A stretch of 64,000 nt of DNA from Tunicatimonas pelagia (GCF_030506325.1 NZ_CP120683.1:6638501-6702500), one strand, 5' to 3'. Positions 27,945 through 37,422 are shown, counted from the first letter of the stretch. Program-made: numbers and translations. The notes: generated from the letters alone by a model not told the origin.

Positions 27945-28535
27945 CGTATGTATTACCCCTTACATTTCCTACGTCTTAAGTACTTTTTATGCGATCACAA
28001 CTTTTGGTCTATGATAAGCGCATCAACATAAGATTATATTGACTCGAGTCAGTAGGGGTGTACGACAATTTTACAAAAATAACGTTATCTCCAGGAGGCC
28101 CTGCGTCCGGCGAATTTCGGTGGATGCCACGCGCCCATCGGGGGTGCCGACCAGCGTAGGGCGGGGTATCCCGTAGCATAGAGGGAGATACCGGAACAGG
28201 TTCGTCAAGACAATATGCACTTCTGTCGTATACCCGCCAGTAGAGCAGCCTTTCAAATGTTGAACTACTTTAGTTACGCATAGGCTTTACCATCTTGAAA
28301 TCATGCTTTCACATTCAAAAATTCGTGGATAGTGCTACCGAGTTAGTGCTCTACGACAAACCATCGGAGAAGCCTAATCAATTCCGCCCCCACGCTCATC
28401 GCTCTTCTCGAGCGGGCCAGAGTACGCTAAATCAGGCAAATTGTTTACTTTTGCTACCGGGAAAGAATTTAGTAATCTCTTTTTTTGTTTTCTAATATGA
28501 TTCATGGCTTTCCCTTACGTTAACAAAATATTTCT
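27945..28535. other. 591-bp region with transposase-like remnant and palindrome
   Basis: The gap before acnB holds a perfect 12-bp palindrome TGACTCGAGTCA (28040-28051) and a GC-richer block (28071-28256) with a short minus-strand reading frame discussed separately. The remaining sequence up to acnB is AT-rich and should contain the acnB promoter, though no exact TAnnTTTG box was seen. Confidence 0.5.
28071..28256 (-). pseudogene. Possible IS5-type transposase remnant
   Basis: A 61-codon minus-strand frame contains S-T-G-G-Y-T-T-E-V-H-I-V, which resembles the G-G-x-T-T-K-x-H segment near the first catalytic Asp of IS5-family transposases. Nothing else of a transposase survives and no terminal repeats were found. 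It may equally be chance; the higher GC content against its AT-rich surroundings is the second hint. Confidence 0.35.
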
Positions 28536-31340
28536 ATGAGTAGATACAGTGAATACCTGAAGGAGATTGAAGAGAGAAAAGATCAAAACCTCCATCCCAA
28601 GCCGATTGATGGGGCAGCATTGCTAAGCGAGATTATCGAGCAAATCAAAGATGTAGATAACGAGCACCGATCTGATTCCCTTCACTTTTTCATTTATAAT
28701 GTGTTGCCTGGCACTACCCGTGCGGCTGAGGTAAAGGCCACGTTCTTGAAAGAAATTATCCTGGGTGAAGCTGCGGTAGAAGAAATTTCACCGGCATTTG
28801 CCCTCGAGCAACTATCGCACATGAAGGGCGGACCTTCCGTGGAGGTACTCCTCGACCTGGCGTTGGGCGACGATAAGGCCATTGCCGAAGAAGCCGCTGA
28901 GGTATTGAAGACCCAGGTGTTCCTCTACGAAGCCGATATGGATCGTTTGGGAAAAGCGTATGACTCGGGCAGCGAAATTGCCCGGGATATTCTCGAAAGC
29001 TACGCGAAAGCCGAGTTTTTCACTAAGCTACCGGAGATAGAAGAAGAAATTGAGCTAGTGACATTTATCGCGGGCGTAGGAGATATTTCTACCGATTTGC
29101 TTTCTCCGGGTAGTGACGCTCACTCTCGGTCAGACCGCGAGCTACACGGTCAGTGTATGTTCGAACATAATAAGGAGCAACAAAACGCACTCCGGACACT
29201 GCAAGAAAAGCATCCGAACAAGCGAGTAATGCTGATCGCCGAAAAGGGGACAATGGGGGTAGGCTCTTCCCGAATGTCGGGGGTAAATAACGTAGCCCTT
29301 TGGATTGGAAAACAAGCGAGTCCGTACGTACCCTTTATTAATATTGCTCCGGTGGTAGCGGGTACCAATGGTATCTCACCCATCTTCCTGACCACCGTGG
29401 GCGTGACCGGAGGTATCGGCCTGGACCTTAAAAATTGGGTGAAAAAACACGATGACGCGGGTAATCTCGTCGTAGACGAAGCCGGTGAACCCATTCTGGA
29501 ACAAACCTACTCCGTCGATACCGGCACGGTGCTCACCATCAATACGAAGACGAAAAAACTGTACAAGGGGGATCAAGAATTGATGGACGTCTCTTCGGCA
29601 TTTACGCCTCAGAAAATGGAGTTTATGCGAGCGGGAGGATCCTACGCCATCGTGTTCGGTAAAAAGCTACAGACGTTTGCCGCCCAGACGCTGGGCATGG
29701 ACGTTCCGCCTGTGTTCGCCCCGTCGAAAGAAGTTTCCCACGAAGGGCAGGGGCTTACAGCGGTAGAGAAAATCTTCAATAAAAACGCCGTGGGCACTTC
29801 AGGAGCCACGCTACACGCGGGTTCGTACGTACGAGCGGAAGTCAACATCGTAGGCTCCCAGGATACTACCGGCCTGATGACTTCCCAAGAACTGGAAATG
29901 ATGGCGGCCACGGTGATTTCGCCCATCGTAGATGCTGGCTATCAGTCGGGGTGCCACACCGCTTCCGTATGGGATCGTAAATCGCAGGAAAATATCCCGA
30001 GGCTGATGAAGTTTATGCATGATTTCGGGCTGATTACGGCGCGTGATCCTGAGCACAAATACCACCCGCTGACCGATGTCATCCACAAGGTACTCAACGA
30101 TATTACGATAGACGATTGGGCGATCGTTATAGGGGGCGACTCGCACACCAGGATGTCTAAAGGCGTGGCTTTCGGAGCCGACTCGGGAACGGTGGCCTTG
30201 GCCCTGGCAACGGGAGAGGCTTCTATGCCCATCCCCGAATCAGTGAAAGTGACGTTCGAAGGGAAAATGAAGGACTATATGGATTTTCGGGACGTCGTTC
30301 ATGCTACCCAAGCGCAGATGCTTAAAAAGTTTAAGGGCGAGAATGTATTCCAAGGCCGGGTAATTGAAGTTCATATCGGGACACTACCTTCTGACCAGGC
30401 ATTTACCTTTACGGATTGGACCGCGGAAATGAAGGCGAAGGCTTCTATCTGTATTTCACAAGACGATACGCTGATCGAGTCGCTGGAAATAGCCAAAGGG
30501 AGAATCCAGATCATGATTGATAAAGGGATGGACAACGAGCAACAGGTGCTGCAAGGACTCATTGATAAGGCCAACGAAAGAATAGCCCAGATCCAATCCG
30601 GCGAAAAACCGGCCCTGGCCCCGGATGCCAATGCTCACTACTACGCGGAATTTGTCGTTGACTTAGACATCATCAACGAGCCGATGATCGCCGACCCGGA
30701 CGTGAATAACGAAGACGTCTCTAAACGATATACCCACGACACCATTCGGGAGCTTACTTATTATGCGGGGGAGAAAAAGGTAGACCTCGGGTTTGTGGGT
30801 TCTTGTATGGTACACAAGGGTGACATTAAGATCGTTTCTAAGATGCTTAAGAACCTGGAAGAAAAATACGGTAAGGTTGAGTTTGGAGCCCCTTTGGTCG
30901 TAACGGCCCCTACCTACAACATCATTGATGAACTCAAAGAAGAGGGCGACTGGGAAGTACTCCAGAAGTATTCTGGTTTTGAGTTTGATGATGCAGCTCC
31001 TAAAAGCACCGCGCGTACCGAATACGATAACATTCTGTATCTAGAGCGACCGGGTTGTAACCTTTGTATGGGTAATCAAGAGAAAGCCGAAAAAGGAGAT
31101 ACTGTGATGGCGACTTCTACCCGTTTGTTTCAAGGACGGGTTGTCAAAGACTCAGACCGCAAGAAAGGCGAATCTTTATTAGCATCTACCCCTGTCGTAG
31201 TTCTTTCGGCTATTCTGGGCCGAACCCCTACAATTGAGGAATATAGAACAGCAGTGAACGGCATTAAGCTCACGCAATTTGCCCCTCCCCTCAAGCAGTT
31301 GACTTCGGGTCCAGCACCATCACACCAGATTTCCTACTAG
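28536..31340 (+). CDS. acnB: Aconitate hydratase B
   Basis: AcnB-type aconitase/2-methylisocitrate dehydratase of the TCA cycle, interconverting citrate and isocitrate. The N-terminal HEAT-like domain (about 1-160) distinguishes AcnB from AcnA. The three cysteines that hold the 4Fe-4S cluster are C757 (G-S-C-M-V-H) and C841/C844 (G-C-N-L-C-M-G-N-Q). At 934 residues it is somewhat longer than the E. coli enzyme, chiefly by inserts in the middle of the protein, as in other Bacteroidota. No neighbour is functionally linked except that the iron-uptake island begins just downstream. Confidence 0.96.
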   Translation: MSRYSEYLKEIEERKDQNLHPKPIDGAALLSEIIEQIKDVDNEHRSDSLHFFIYNVLPGTTRAAEVKATFLKEIILGEAAVEEISPAFALEQLSHMKGGPSVEVLLDLALGDDKAIAEEAAEVLKTQVFLYEADMDRLGKAYDSGSEIARDILESYAKAEFFTKLPEIEEEIELVTFIAGVGDISTDLLSPGSDAHSRSDRELHGQCMFEHNKEQQNALRTLQEKHPNKRVMLIAEKGTMGVGSSRMSGVNNVALWIGKQASPYVPFINIAPVVAGTNGISPIFLTTVGVTGGIGLDLKNWVKKHDDAGNLVVDEAGEPILEQTYSVDTGTVLTINTKTKKLYKGDQELMDVSSAFTPQKMEFMRAGGSYAIVFGKKLQTFAAQTLGMDVPPVFAPSKEVSHEGQGLTAVEKIFNKNAVGTSGATLHAGSYVRAEVNIVGSQDTTGLMTSQELEMMAATVISPIVDAGYQSGCHTASVWDRKSQENIPRLMKFMHDFGLITARDPEHKYHPLTDVIHKVLNDITIDDWAIVIGGDSHTRMSKGVAFGADSGTVALALATGEASMPIPESVKVTFEGKMKDYMDFRDVVHATQAQMLKKFKGENVFQGRVIEVHIGTLPSDQAFTFTDWTAEMKAKASICISQDDTLIESLEIAKGRIQIMIDKGMDNEQQVLQGLIDKANERIAQIQSGEKPALAPDANAHYYAEFVVDLDIINEPMIADPDVNNEDVSKRYTHDTIRELTYYAGEKKVDLGFVGSCMVHKGDIKIVSKMLKNLEEKYGKVEFGAPLVVTAPTYNIIDELKEEGDWEVLQKYSGFEFDDAAPKSTARTEYDNILYLERPGCNLCMGNQEKAEKGDTVMATSTRLFQGRVVKDSDRKKGESLLASTPVVVLSAILGRTPTIEEYRTAVNGIKLTQFAPPLKQLTSGPAPSHQISY

Positions 31341-31671
31341 ACTTTGAAATAGTACCTGGGCAAAAAACTGGTGGCGAAGTAAGGCTTACATACTCGAATA
31401 AGGAGGAAAATATGTTCACATGAGCGTACGGCCGTATGCCGTGGAGAACAGACATGTTTAACGGACTCAGTGAGGAAGGGGAAGAAAGGTGTCTGACATC
31501 TCTTTCGGGTAGGTGGAATCAGGCATCAGCCGAAGGTGCCTTGGTTACTGCTAAGGACTCAGTGAACGTTCTCTTTGGAAGGTGGTACCTGCCGTAACAT
31601 CCAGCAGGTACCACTGTTTAGCCTACCGGTAAACGCGGCAGTAGATAGTTTACGTACGACAAAATGGTGGC
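31341..31671. other. 331-bp convergent intergenic region
   Basis: Between acnB and the DUF4374-like gene. It contains the strong hairpin at 31582-31614 and, near 31488, AAAGGTGTCTGACATCT, which resembles one arm of the ~100-bp inverted-repeat element found further right. No ORF. Confidence 0.5.
31582..31614. terminator. Perfect 11-bp hairpin, possible bidirectional terminator
   Basis: GTGGTACCTGC (31582-31592) and GCAGGTACCAC (31604-31614) pair perfectly around an 11-nt loop. It lies between two converging genes, 57 bases beyond the end of the lipoprotein gene. It lacks a T run, so it may act as a transcript-end stabiliser rather than an intrinsic terminator. Confidence 0.45.
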
Positions 31672-32886
31672 TTATCTTATTTTCTGAATAGTTACTGGCC
31701 AGGAATTATCGGCTTCGTAAAGCAGTTCAGCCCCCGAAGAAGTCACGCGGAATAAGCGAGTATTAACCGTAGCGTAATCGTTGTCAGGAAACTCACCGGC
31801 AGGAAAAAAGAGCGCATCGCCCACGATAAAATCTACATTATTGATCCAAGACTGCACATTTTCACCCACGATGGTGTAATTGGTCACTTGCTCATCCGAT
31901 ACGCTGACCTTCTTGAGGGTTGCTCGCGCCACGGCGTAGTAGTTGTCCGGGGTAATGCTCTCGGGCAGGGGTTCCACTGTGGTTTCTACCACCATTTCGT
32001 TGTCGTTTAGCAGATAGACGTGCGAAGGTGGCCCTTCTACCAACGCCCCTAAATCCATCTCGAAGGAAGGATCGAACTCGCCGGTATTCATATCAAAACG
32101 CAGCATTTTACCAAAATTGGTTACATCCGCATTATTGCCGAAGACCATCGGAAAATGAATTCCCCGGTTTGGAGTCAAATAAACGATCCCCTGGCTGTCC
32201 ATAACGCTGGAAGAGGTAGTTGACATGCGCGCATCCGTTTTATACTCCATCGTTTTGCTGTTTACATCGTATAAACCCACCATCACCATATCATCTACTT
32301 TAAATCCACTGTCGGGATCAATATTATTGACCACCAGCAGTATTCTGTCGTTATGTACCTGTACATGGCGATAGGCTGGAGAAGAGTAGCCGTTGGGTGC
32401 CGTTGTAATAGTGGTTGTTTCGGTGATCGACATGTCGGCGGGGTTCCACTCTACTACCTGACCGTTCAACACGTCAAATACAAAGGCTCGCGTTTCGGAA
32501 TGAAAGGTGAACGGAGCATAAGCGGGGATGCCGATGTTGGCAAAACTAATAGTGGTACCCCGGTTCAGTGCCAACTCCGGAGATACTTCCCATTTGGTTA
32601 CAGTACGGGTGTCCCAGTTAAAGGAGAACACATCGCCATTATAAGTCACGGCGTCGGACAAACTACCCAACTCGACCATATTGGCTCGGTCGGGTTCCGT
32701 TTCCGGAAACTCAGCGTAGGCTCCCATGTACATAATAAAGCCATCGGGAGAACTGGTATTAATGGCGTACAATACAGCGGAAGTAGATTCAGTGTTGAGA
32801 TTGTCTCCCGCATCATCCGAATCACAAGCAGCGAAACTGACGATGGCAAATAGGGCGGCAAGCCATAAACTTTTCGTGGTAATCAT
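31672..32886 (-). CDS. DUF4374-like beta-propeller surface lipoprotein (XusB-like), module 1
   Basis: A 404-residue lipoprotein: signal peptide ending in F-A-A-C followed by D-S-D-D, an acidic tract like the Bacteroidota lipoprotein export signal, so it is probably exposed on the cell surface. The body is made of repeated beta-strands as in propellers. DUF4374 proteins such as Bacteroides XusB bind ferric siderophores and work with the adjacent TonB-dependent receptor. The ATG at 32886 is chosen; an upstream in-frame ATG at 32916 would overlap the receptor stop codon and spoil the signal peptide. The siderophore bound is unknown. Confidence 0.8.
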   Translation of the reverse strand: MITTKSLWLAALFAIVSFAACDSDDAGDNLNTESTSAVLYAINTSSPDGFIMYMGAYAEFPETEPDRANMVELGSLSDAVTYNGDVFSFNWDTRTVTKWEVSPELALNRGTTISFANIGIPAYAPFTFHSETRAFVFDVLNGQVVEWNPADMSITETTTITTAPNGYSSPAYRHVQVHNDRILLVVNNIDPDSGFKVDDMVMVGLYDVNSKTMEYKTDARMSTTSSSVMDSQGIVYLTPNRGIHFPMVFGNNADVTNFGKMLRFDMNTGEFDPSFEMDLGALVEGPPSHVYLLNDNEMVVETTVEPLPESITPDNYYAVARATLKKVSVSDEQVTNYTIVGENVQSWINNVDFIVGDALFFPAGEFPDNDYATVNTRLFRVTSSGAELLYEADNSWPVTIQKIR

Positions 32887-32915
32887 GTTTATGTTGTTTG
32901 AATGATGATAAAACA

Positions 32916-35000
32916 TTAAAATTGAATGGTGTTTTTTAGAAAAAAAGATCGTCCCGGACGCTGAGCCCCGAAGAAGTCATAGACTCGAGCATCAGCTGCG
33001 TTAAACATCTCAGTAGTAACTACCCATCGGATTTTGCCTACTTCCCGTTCGGAGGTGAGCTGTCCGCCCAGTTCGCCCCCCAACGAGCGGGCGGTGAACA
33101 CATTGTCGTAGAGCGAACTACGCCCAATTCCCTGCAAAAATACAATGTGGTCGTTAATCTCTCGCCAGAAGAACACCGGATTGACCGTCCACTGCCAAGC
33201 ACTTCGGGCTGACGGGCGCAGCTGTAGCTCGACATTGGTATTGTGCCCACGTTCGGGGTTGAGTTCTAAGTTGTCGGAAATAAACGCGCCATCACCCAGT
33301 ACCTCATCAACCCGGGGCAACCGGGTGGCCCACTCGTAGGATAGCTTAGCCAGTAAAGTGGGGGTGAAGCGATAGCGTAAACTAGTTCCGGCTCCCCATC
33401 GGGATTTACCGTTGCTTTCAGTACGTATTCCTTCACCATCGCGAGAGGGTTCCTCTGACGCATACGCTACCTGATAATACTTAGCGAAGGTATTTATTTC
33501 TAGTCGATCGCTGCGCGAACGAACGGTGTGAGCCAACGAAGAAATCTGGGTGCGGTAGGTACTCAGTGTACCAAACGGATCAAAAGCTCCGGCAAAGCGG
33601 TCGTCTCCGGTACGATATACATAGGTTCCGAAGGTTTGGGCGAGTAAACTATGCTGCTCGTTGAATTCGTAGGTCAGGTTTACTTTGTGGAAGAGGCGAT
33701 GCGTCCACAAAAACTGATGCGCTGGGCTGCCCGATTCCACTTCCCCTTGGGTATTTCGCCGATCAATCACCTCGCCGTACCAGTTATAGAAGTTTTGGGC
33801 GCTGTCCACATACTCCGTTTCGGTGTAGTTGTAGCCCAGGGCGGCAGTCACCTTCCAGGGTTGAGCCAGTTGATGTTCGTAGCGAAGCGTGGCACCCGAA
33901 GTTTTTCGGCTGAAGTTGACCTCCCCGAAAGGGATCCCCAAGATCAGGGGAGGATTACCTGGACGTTCTACTCCCAGTTGGGCGTGCTGTATTTCTTGAT
34001 CGTTGGTCGAGACGTACAACTCTAAGCTAAGTAAATCTAGGTTTTTTCGTCCCTTAATTCCTGTTTCGGCAGTTATTCCGTAGCCCTGGTAGGCATCGTG
34101 AAACTTCTCTACGGGTTCTTCGGTGAGCCTTCCTTGTTCATCGGGGATACCCATAAAAATAGCGTAGTCATTACGAGCAAAGTCATAGTAAAGGCCGGTA
34201 TTGGCGAAGAAGTGATTGTCTCCGTAGTAGCTCACATTGGCTTCGGCTCGTTGGGTGCCAAATGAGCCAAACTGATAGGATGCTGACCCGTGCCAGCCGG
34301 GGGGTACAGGCTTCGGAATCACGTGCACAGCTCCTCCCAGGGCATCGGCTCCCAGAGCGGTAGGTACCACTCCCTTGTAAATATCTACCCGCTCGAGCAT
34401 ACCCACCGGAATATTGGCCAGGCCAAAACCAAAAGCCGAAAAATCTAACGGCACATCGTAGTAAAAATAACGAATCTGGTCGTCGGTTAAGCCGTTTAGA
34501 CTCAACCGGATGGATGAACCAAGCCCGCCGCTGCGCTGCACACTCACCCCTTTAGTTTGGGCAAGTACCTGCCCCAAATCGGCTGAGCGAACCACAGCTT
34601 TCTGAAGAGAGACTACTTCAATGCTGTTCGCCGATCTTTTCATTACACTCGCCTCTGACTCGCCCACCACCACTACTTCCTCCATCCCGGTCACACTGGC
34701 GGACAGTTGAGCGTTCCAAACAGCGGTCTGCCGAGCCTTTAGGGTCAACCGCCTGGTTTGTTGTTCGTAGCCTACCGACGAGGCTTCCAGTGCATAACTA
34801 CCAGAGGCTACATTTGGTATCTGATACGTTCCATCGGTATTGGTAATCGCTCCCAGCGATGAATCAAGTATCCGGACAGTCGCCCCGGGTAACGCTTGTC
34901 CTTTCTTATCGGTTACCTTACCCCGAATGCTACCCACCTGCGCCATACTAGGCAAAACTATTCCCCCGCTAATCATCAGCCACGCCAGTAATTTTTTCAT
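32916..35000 (-). CDS. TonB-dependent outer-membrane receptor, module 1
   Basis: A 694-residue receptor: signal peptide, carboxypeptidase-regulatory-like domain (about 24-100, G-S-I-R-G-K-V-T-D ... G-A-T-V), plug (about 115-225, with L-N-G-L-x-D-D-Q-I-R and the A-L-G-A-D-A-L-G-G-A-V-H-V motif) and a 22-strand barrel ending in F. It belongs to the FecA/siderophore class rather than SusC, having no SusD partner. Gene order on the minus strand is sigma factor, anti-sigma, receptor, lipoprotein, the classic cell-surface-signalling cassette, although an N-terminal secretin/signalling (STN) domain is not evident. Confidence 0.92.
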   Translation of the reverse strand: MKKLLAWLMISGGIVLPSMAQVGSIRGKVTDKKGQALPGATVRILDSSLGAITNTDGTYQIPNVASGSYALEASSVGYEQQTRRLTLKARQTAVWNAQLSASVTGMEEVVVVGESEASVMKRSANSIEVVSLQKAVVRSADLGQVLAQTKGVSVQRSGGLGSSIRLSLNGLTDDQIRYFYYDVPLDFSAFGFGLANIPVGMLERVDIYKGVVPTALGADALGGAVHVIPKPVPPGWHGSASYQFGSFGTQRAEANVSYYGDNHFFANTGLYYDFARNDYAIFMGIPDEQGRLTEEPVEKFHDAYQGYGITAETGIKGRKNLDLLSLELYVSTNDQEIQHAQLGVERPGNPPLILGIPFGEVNFSRKTSGATLRYEHQLAQPWKVTAALGYNYTETEYVDSAQNFYNWYGEVIDRRNTQGEVESGSPAHQFLWTHRLFHKVNLTYEFNEQHSLLAQTFGTYVYRTGDDRFAGAFDPFGTLSTYRTQISSLAHTVRSRSDRLEINTFAKYYQVAYASEEPSRDGEGIRTESNGKSRWGAGTSLRYRFTPTLLAKLSYEWATRLPRVDEVLGDGAFISDNLELNPERGHNTNVELQLRPSARSAWQWTVNPVFFWREINDHIVFLQGIGRSSLYDNVFTARSLGGELGGQLTSEREVGKIRWVVTTEMFNAADARVYDFFGAQRPGRSFFLKNTIQF

Positions 35001-35036
35001 AATATCGTCTCAAATTCTTTTAGGCATCACGCAGGT

Positions 35037-35642
35037 TTAGGCTTGCACGCACTTCACCGAAAAGTTACTTGTTTGGTAGGGCGAGTAGGTAGGGGCGATG
35101 ATGAAGTTGTTGATTCTTTTGATGACCAGCTCCTGGTGGGGTTTGGTCAGGTGATAAATTTGGTGGGGTTCTAAATCAAGTCGCTCACCGTGGCAGCGAA
35201 CGGTCTTACGGGTAGTGGAAGTATTTTGAAGCTGTACGATACCCTGAAACTCAATTTCGCACACCTGATCCGTTACCTTTTCTGATTTTCCACTTCCCGT
35301 CAGTACCAATACGTACCCTTCTGGCTCAGTAGAGGCCGTTCGGTCATCATAGCCAAACTCATGGACAGATACCCAATACCCAGCATTGAGTAAACCGAAC
35401 AAAAAGCAGGCAGCCGCTAGGTAGCGGACAACTTTTTTGTGTACCGGAAGTACTTTTGCTTGGGAATGGCCTATGGTTTGGGAAATACTGTTCCACCCAC
35501 GGGTACGTTCTGCGGCGAAGGTCGATAGGGGCGAAGAGGCACTCAGGTTATCGTCGGCGAGCCACCGCTCAACGCGACGACGTTCTTCTTCGGAGCAGGT
35601 GCCCGCCGCGTACTTTTTTAGTAATTCAGGAGAAATATTCAT
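35037..35642 (-). CDS. Short FecR-like anti-sigma factor
   Basis: A 201-residue protein that starts with the FecR/anti-sigma N-terminal pattern Y-A-A-G-T-C-S-E-E-E-R-R-R-V-E-R-W-L (residues 10-28), has one transmembrane helix (about 72-90) and a short periplasmic part of about 110 residues. A typical FecR is over 300 residues with a FecR domain and STN-interacting tail; most of that is missing here, though a beta-rich stretch remains. It presumably holds the sigma factor at 35920 inactive until receptor 1 signals. It is separated from the sigma gene by 277 bases holding one copy of the inverted-repeat element. Confidence 0.72.
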   Translation of the reverse strand: MNISPELLKKYAAGTCSEEERRRVERWLADDNLSASSPLSTFAAERTRGWNSISQTIGHSQAKVLPVHKKVVRYLAAACFLFGLLNAGYWVSVHEFGYDDRTASTEPEGYVLVLTGSGKSEKVTDQVCEIEFQGIVQLQNTSTTRKTVRCHGERLDLEPHQIYHLTKPHQELVIKRINNFIIAPTYSPYQTSNFSVKCVQA

Positions 35643-35812
35643 CAGACCGTAGTATTGCTTTCTATACTACTATCCGAACGGGCGGGGCATTAGGTGAAGG
35701 TCAGTGGTGAAAAAATATCGAATTTATTTCGAACGTAAGTGTAATCGGCTCACATTGAGATATTTATATTTTCGGTTTCAGGCGATCTGATGTGGTTGTA
35801 GAAGAAGACTAG

Positions 35813-35905
35813 ACTGCTAAGTGGTCACGGAAGATGTCCGACGTTTGAGTGCCAAAGTATTTCTCTGACGATAGCGATTAAAACGTCGGACATCTCTTTA
35901 AACAG
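35813..35905 (-). repeat. Inverted-repeat element, copy D
   Basis: Arms AGATGTCCGACGTTT (35832-35846) and AAACGTCGGACATCT (35881-35895) pair perfectly over 15 bp around a 34-nt loop. Compared with the other three copies it lies in reverse orientation. It sits in the gap between the sigma and anti-sigma genes. Confidence 0.85.
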
Positions 35906-35919
35906 GTGTAAAGCAACTG

Positions 35920-36480
35920 TCAAGGCTGGGCGCGAGTGTAATCCGGTAGTTTTTCGCGTAAAAAGGTTGTGGCCTTAGCCAGGTGATACGCCACGGCCCG
36001 TTCGGAGATCAGCAGCGACGAGGCAATCTCTTTATTGGATAACCCCTGTTCGCGACTCATTCGATACACCCGACGACATTGGCAAGGAAGCCGATCCACC
36101 AGTGTATCTACGTTATCTTTCAACTCGGCATAAGCAATCTCCTGTTCGGTGCAGTGACTGGCATCGCAGTAGTCGAGGGTGGCTTGCTGATGGTGATGCC
36201 GCTGTCGGGCTTCTTTTCTGAAGTGGTCGATCAGGCGATACTTGAAAAGTCGCAGTAGATAGTACTCTACTTTTTCCTTGGCAACCAACGTATCTCTCTT
36301 CTCCCAGGCCGATATAAAAAGCTCCTGAATGAGTTCGCGGGTAATCTCAGTATCTTTAGTTTGTGCGTAGCCAATTTCGTACATCGTATCAAAACATCGT
36401 TGGTAGATCTGCTCCAGCCCTTCGGGGGTACTGATATCCGGTTCGGAAGGTTTGGGCTTCTTTCTAAAAAGCAGAGACAT
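35920..36480 (-). CDS. ECF-type RNA polymerase sigma factor
   Basis: A 186-residue sigma-70 family ECF factor with region 2 (about 22-95, F-K-Y-R-L-I-D-H-F-R at its end) and region 4 (about 125-180, with Y-R-M-S-R-E-Q-G-L-S-N-K-E-I-A and I-S-E-R-A-V-A-Y-H-L-A-K-A as the helix-turn-helix). The Bacteroidota FecI-like group pairs with a FecR-like anti-sigma and a TonB receptor, exactly as here. A Fur-like palindrome lies 70-86 bases upstream of its start, so iron starvation probably gates the cassette. Confidence 0.9.
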   Translation of the reverse strand: MSLLFRKKPKPSEPDISTPEGLEQIYQRCFDTMYEIGYAQTKDTEITRELIQELFISAWEKRDTLVAKEKVEYYLLRLFKYRLIDHFRKEARQRHHHQQATLDYCDASHCTEQEIAYAELKDNVDTLVDRLPCQCRRVYRMSREQGLSNKEIASSLLISERAVAYHLAKATTFLREKLPDYTRAQP

Positions 36481-36549
36481 ACAATTTTACTGGCTAGGAA
36501 GGTATGATAAATTGCTTGCTTGTGATAAATACAATAATAAACTATATTG

Positions 36550-36566
36550 TTTAGAATAATTATAAA
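36550..36566. promoter_or_regulatory. Fur-superfamily-type box (one mismatch)
   Basis: TTTAGAATAATTATAAA differs from the perfect 21504 palindrome at one base. It lies upstream of the ECF sigma gene and could also serve the rightward DinB-SIP-ABC genes. Confidence 0.65.
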
Positions 36567-36636
36567 TAACAGAAAAAGTTGACTAGATTGGCTGTTGGAT
36601 GACTTTGAGGGGCATAAATAAATCTACGTGGTTAGT

Positions 36637-36736
36637 GGCCAGCAATAGCGAAAAAGGCATCTGATGTTTCGGGCTCTACCGTTAAAGGTGACGCTTCGTC
36701 GCTCCAACGTTAGGTGTCTTCCGCAATTAGTCAAAT
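36637..36736 (+). repeat. Inverted-repeat element, copy A
   Basis: The arms GGCATCTGATGTT (36656-36668) and AACGTTAGGTGTC (36706-36718) are divergent, but the four differences from perfect pairing are all transitions that leave G-U or U-G pairs in RNA. The flanks AATAGCG (left) and the reverse complement of CGCAATT (right) continue the inverted repeat outward. Confidence 0.75.
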
Positions 36737-36841
36737 ATCCTTTCCGCGTAAATCTTATTCCGTCTAGCGTTAGCACAGTCGAGAAACTCCTTAATAAGTT
36801 TACACGAGCATTATACACCATACTGACAAAGCAGTCTGACT

Positions 36842-37360
36842 ATGAGGCGAAATATACTGTTAATCGGAATTGTTATTCTCTTTTTGGGTTGTTCAAAAAA
36901 TAAAGATAATACGGAGGTTAAATCCTTACTAGCCGACCTAATGAAAAAAAGTCATACGGAACAACATTGGTTCGTTCCGACAAAAACTGCGCTTGAAGGA
37001 CTGACAGTAGAGCAATCAAACTGGAGAGATAGCACAGAAAACCACTCAATTGGAGAATTGGTATCACACTTGGTTTTTTGGAATGGAATCAACTTAAGGG
37101 CTTTCAACGGAGAAGATATGACTGATTTTGAGGTTGATAATGAAACCACCTTTAGAATGTATACTGAAAATGAGTGGGTAAGCCTCGTTAACGAACTTGA
37201 TAGTATCCAAACGGAATGGGAGTCAATAATTGTACAAGCCACTGATGAACAATTGGCAGAATGGAGTAAAGAAATTGCTAATATCCAAGCGCATAACGCT
37301 TATCATGCTGGACAAATCATTTATATACGGAAACGTAATGGTTGGTGGAATAAAAAATAA
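36842..37360 (+). CDS. DinB-like lipoprotein
   Basis: A 172-residue protein with a lipobox (L-F-L-G-C, Cys 17) and a four-helix DinB/DfsB-like domain. Likely metal-binding histidines are in H-S-I-G-E-L-V-S-H-L-V-F-W (about 62-74) and N-A-Y-H-A-G-Q-I (about 155-162). Exported DinB-fold proteins are uncommon; most members are cytoplasmic metal-dependent enzymes of thiol chemistry. It begins the rightward gene set leading into the siderophore reductase and ABC pair, 62 bases before the next start. Confidence 0.72.
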   Translation: MRRNILLIGIVILFLGCSKNKDNTEVKSLLADLMKKSHTEQHWFVPTKTALEGLTVEQSNWRDSTENHSIGELVSHLVFWNGINLRAFNGEDMTDFEVDNETTFRMYTENEWVSLVNELDSIQTEWESIIVQATDEQLAEWSKEIANIQAHNAYHAGQIIYIRKRNGWWNKK

Positions 37361-37385
37361 ATCTTGGCCAAGAACGGGAAGTAAA

Positions 37386-37413
37386 ACTATCAACTTTCCA
37401 TTATCAATTTTCA
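37386..37413. repeat. Heptamer array, four degenerate units
   Basis: ACTATCA, ACTTTCC, ATTATCA, ATTTTCA in exact 7-bp phase, ending 9 bases before the ATG of the siderophore-interacting protein. Confidence 0.65.
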
Positions 37414-37422
37414 GCTAACAGT

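Larger units (their letters stand above)
36481..36841. other. 361-bp divergent regulatory region
   Basis: It contains the Fur-like box at 36550 and copy A of the inverted-repeat element at 36637. No ORF of note. Confidence 0.6.

Noticed and set aside
28295-28495. 66-codon plus-strand frame before acnB
   Set aside because: No start context, no recognisable motif, and composition like the surrounding AT-rich spacer.
29150-30638. Several minus-strand frames over acnB
   Set aside because: They are shadows of a highly conserved gene.
31480-31520. Fifth copy of the ~100-bp inverted-repeat element
   Set aside because: Only one arm-like stretch is present and its partner arm and flanks are missing; too short to count.
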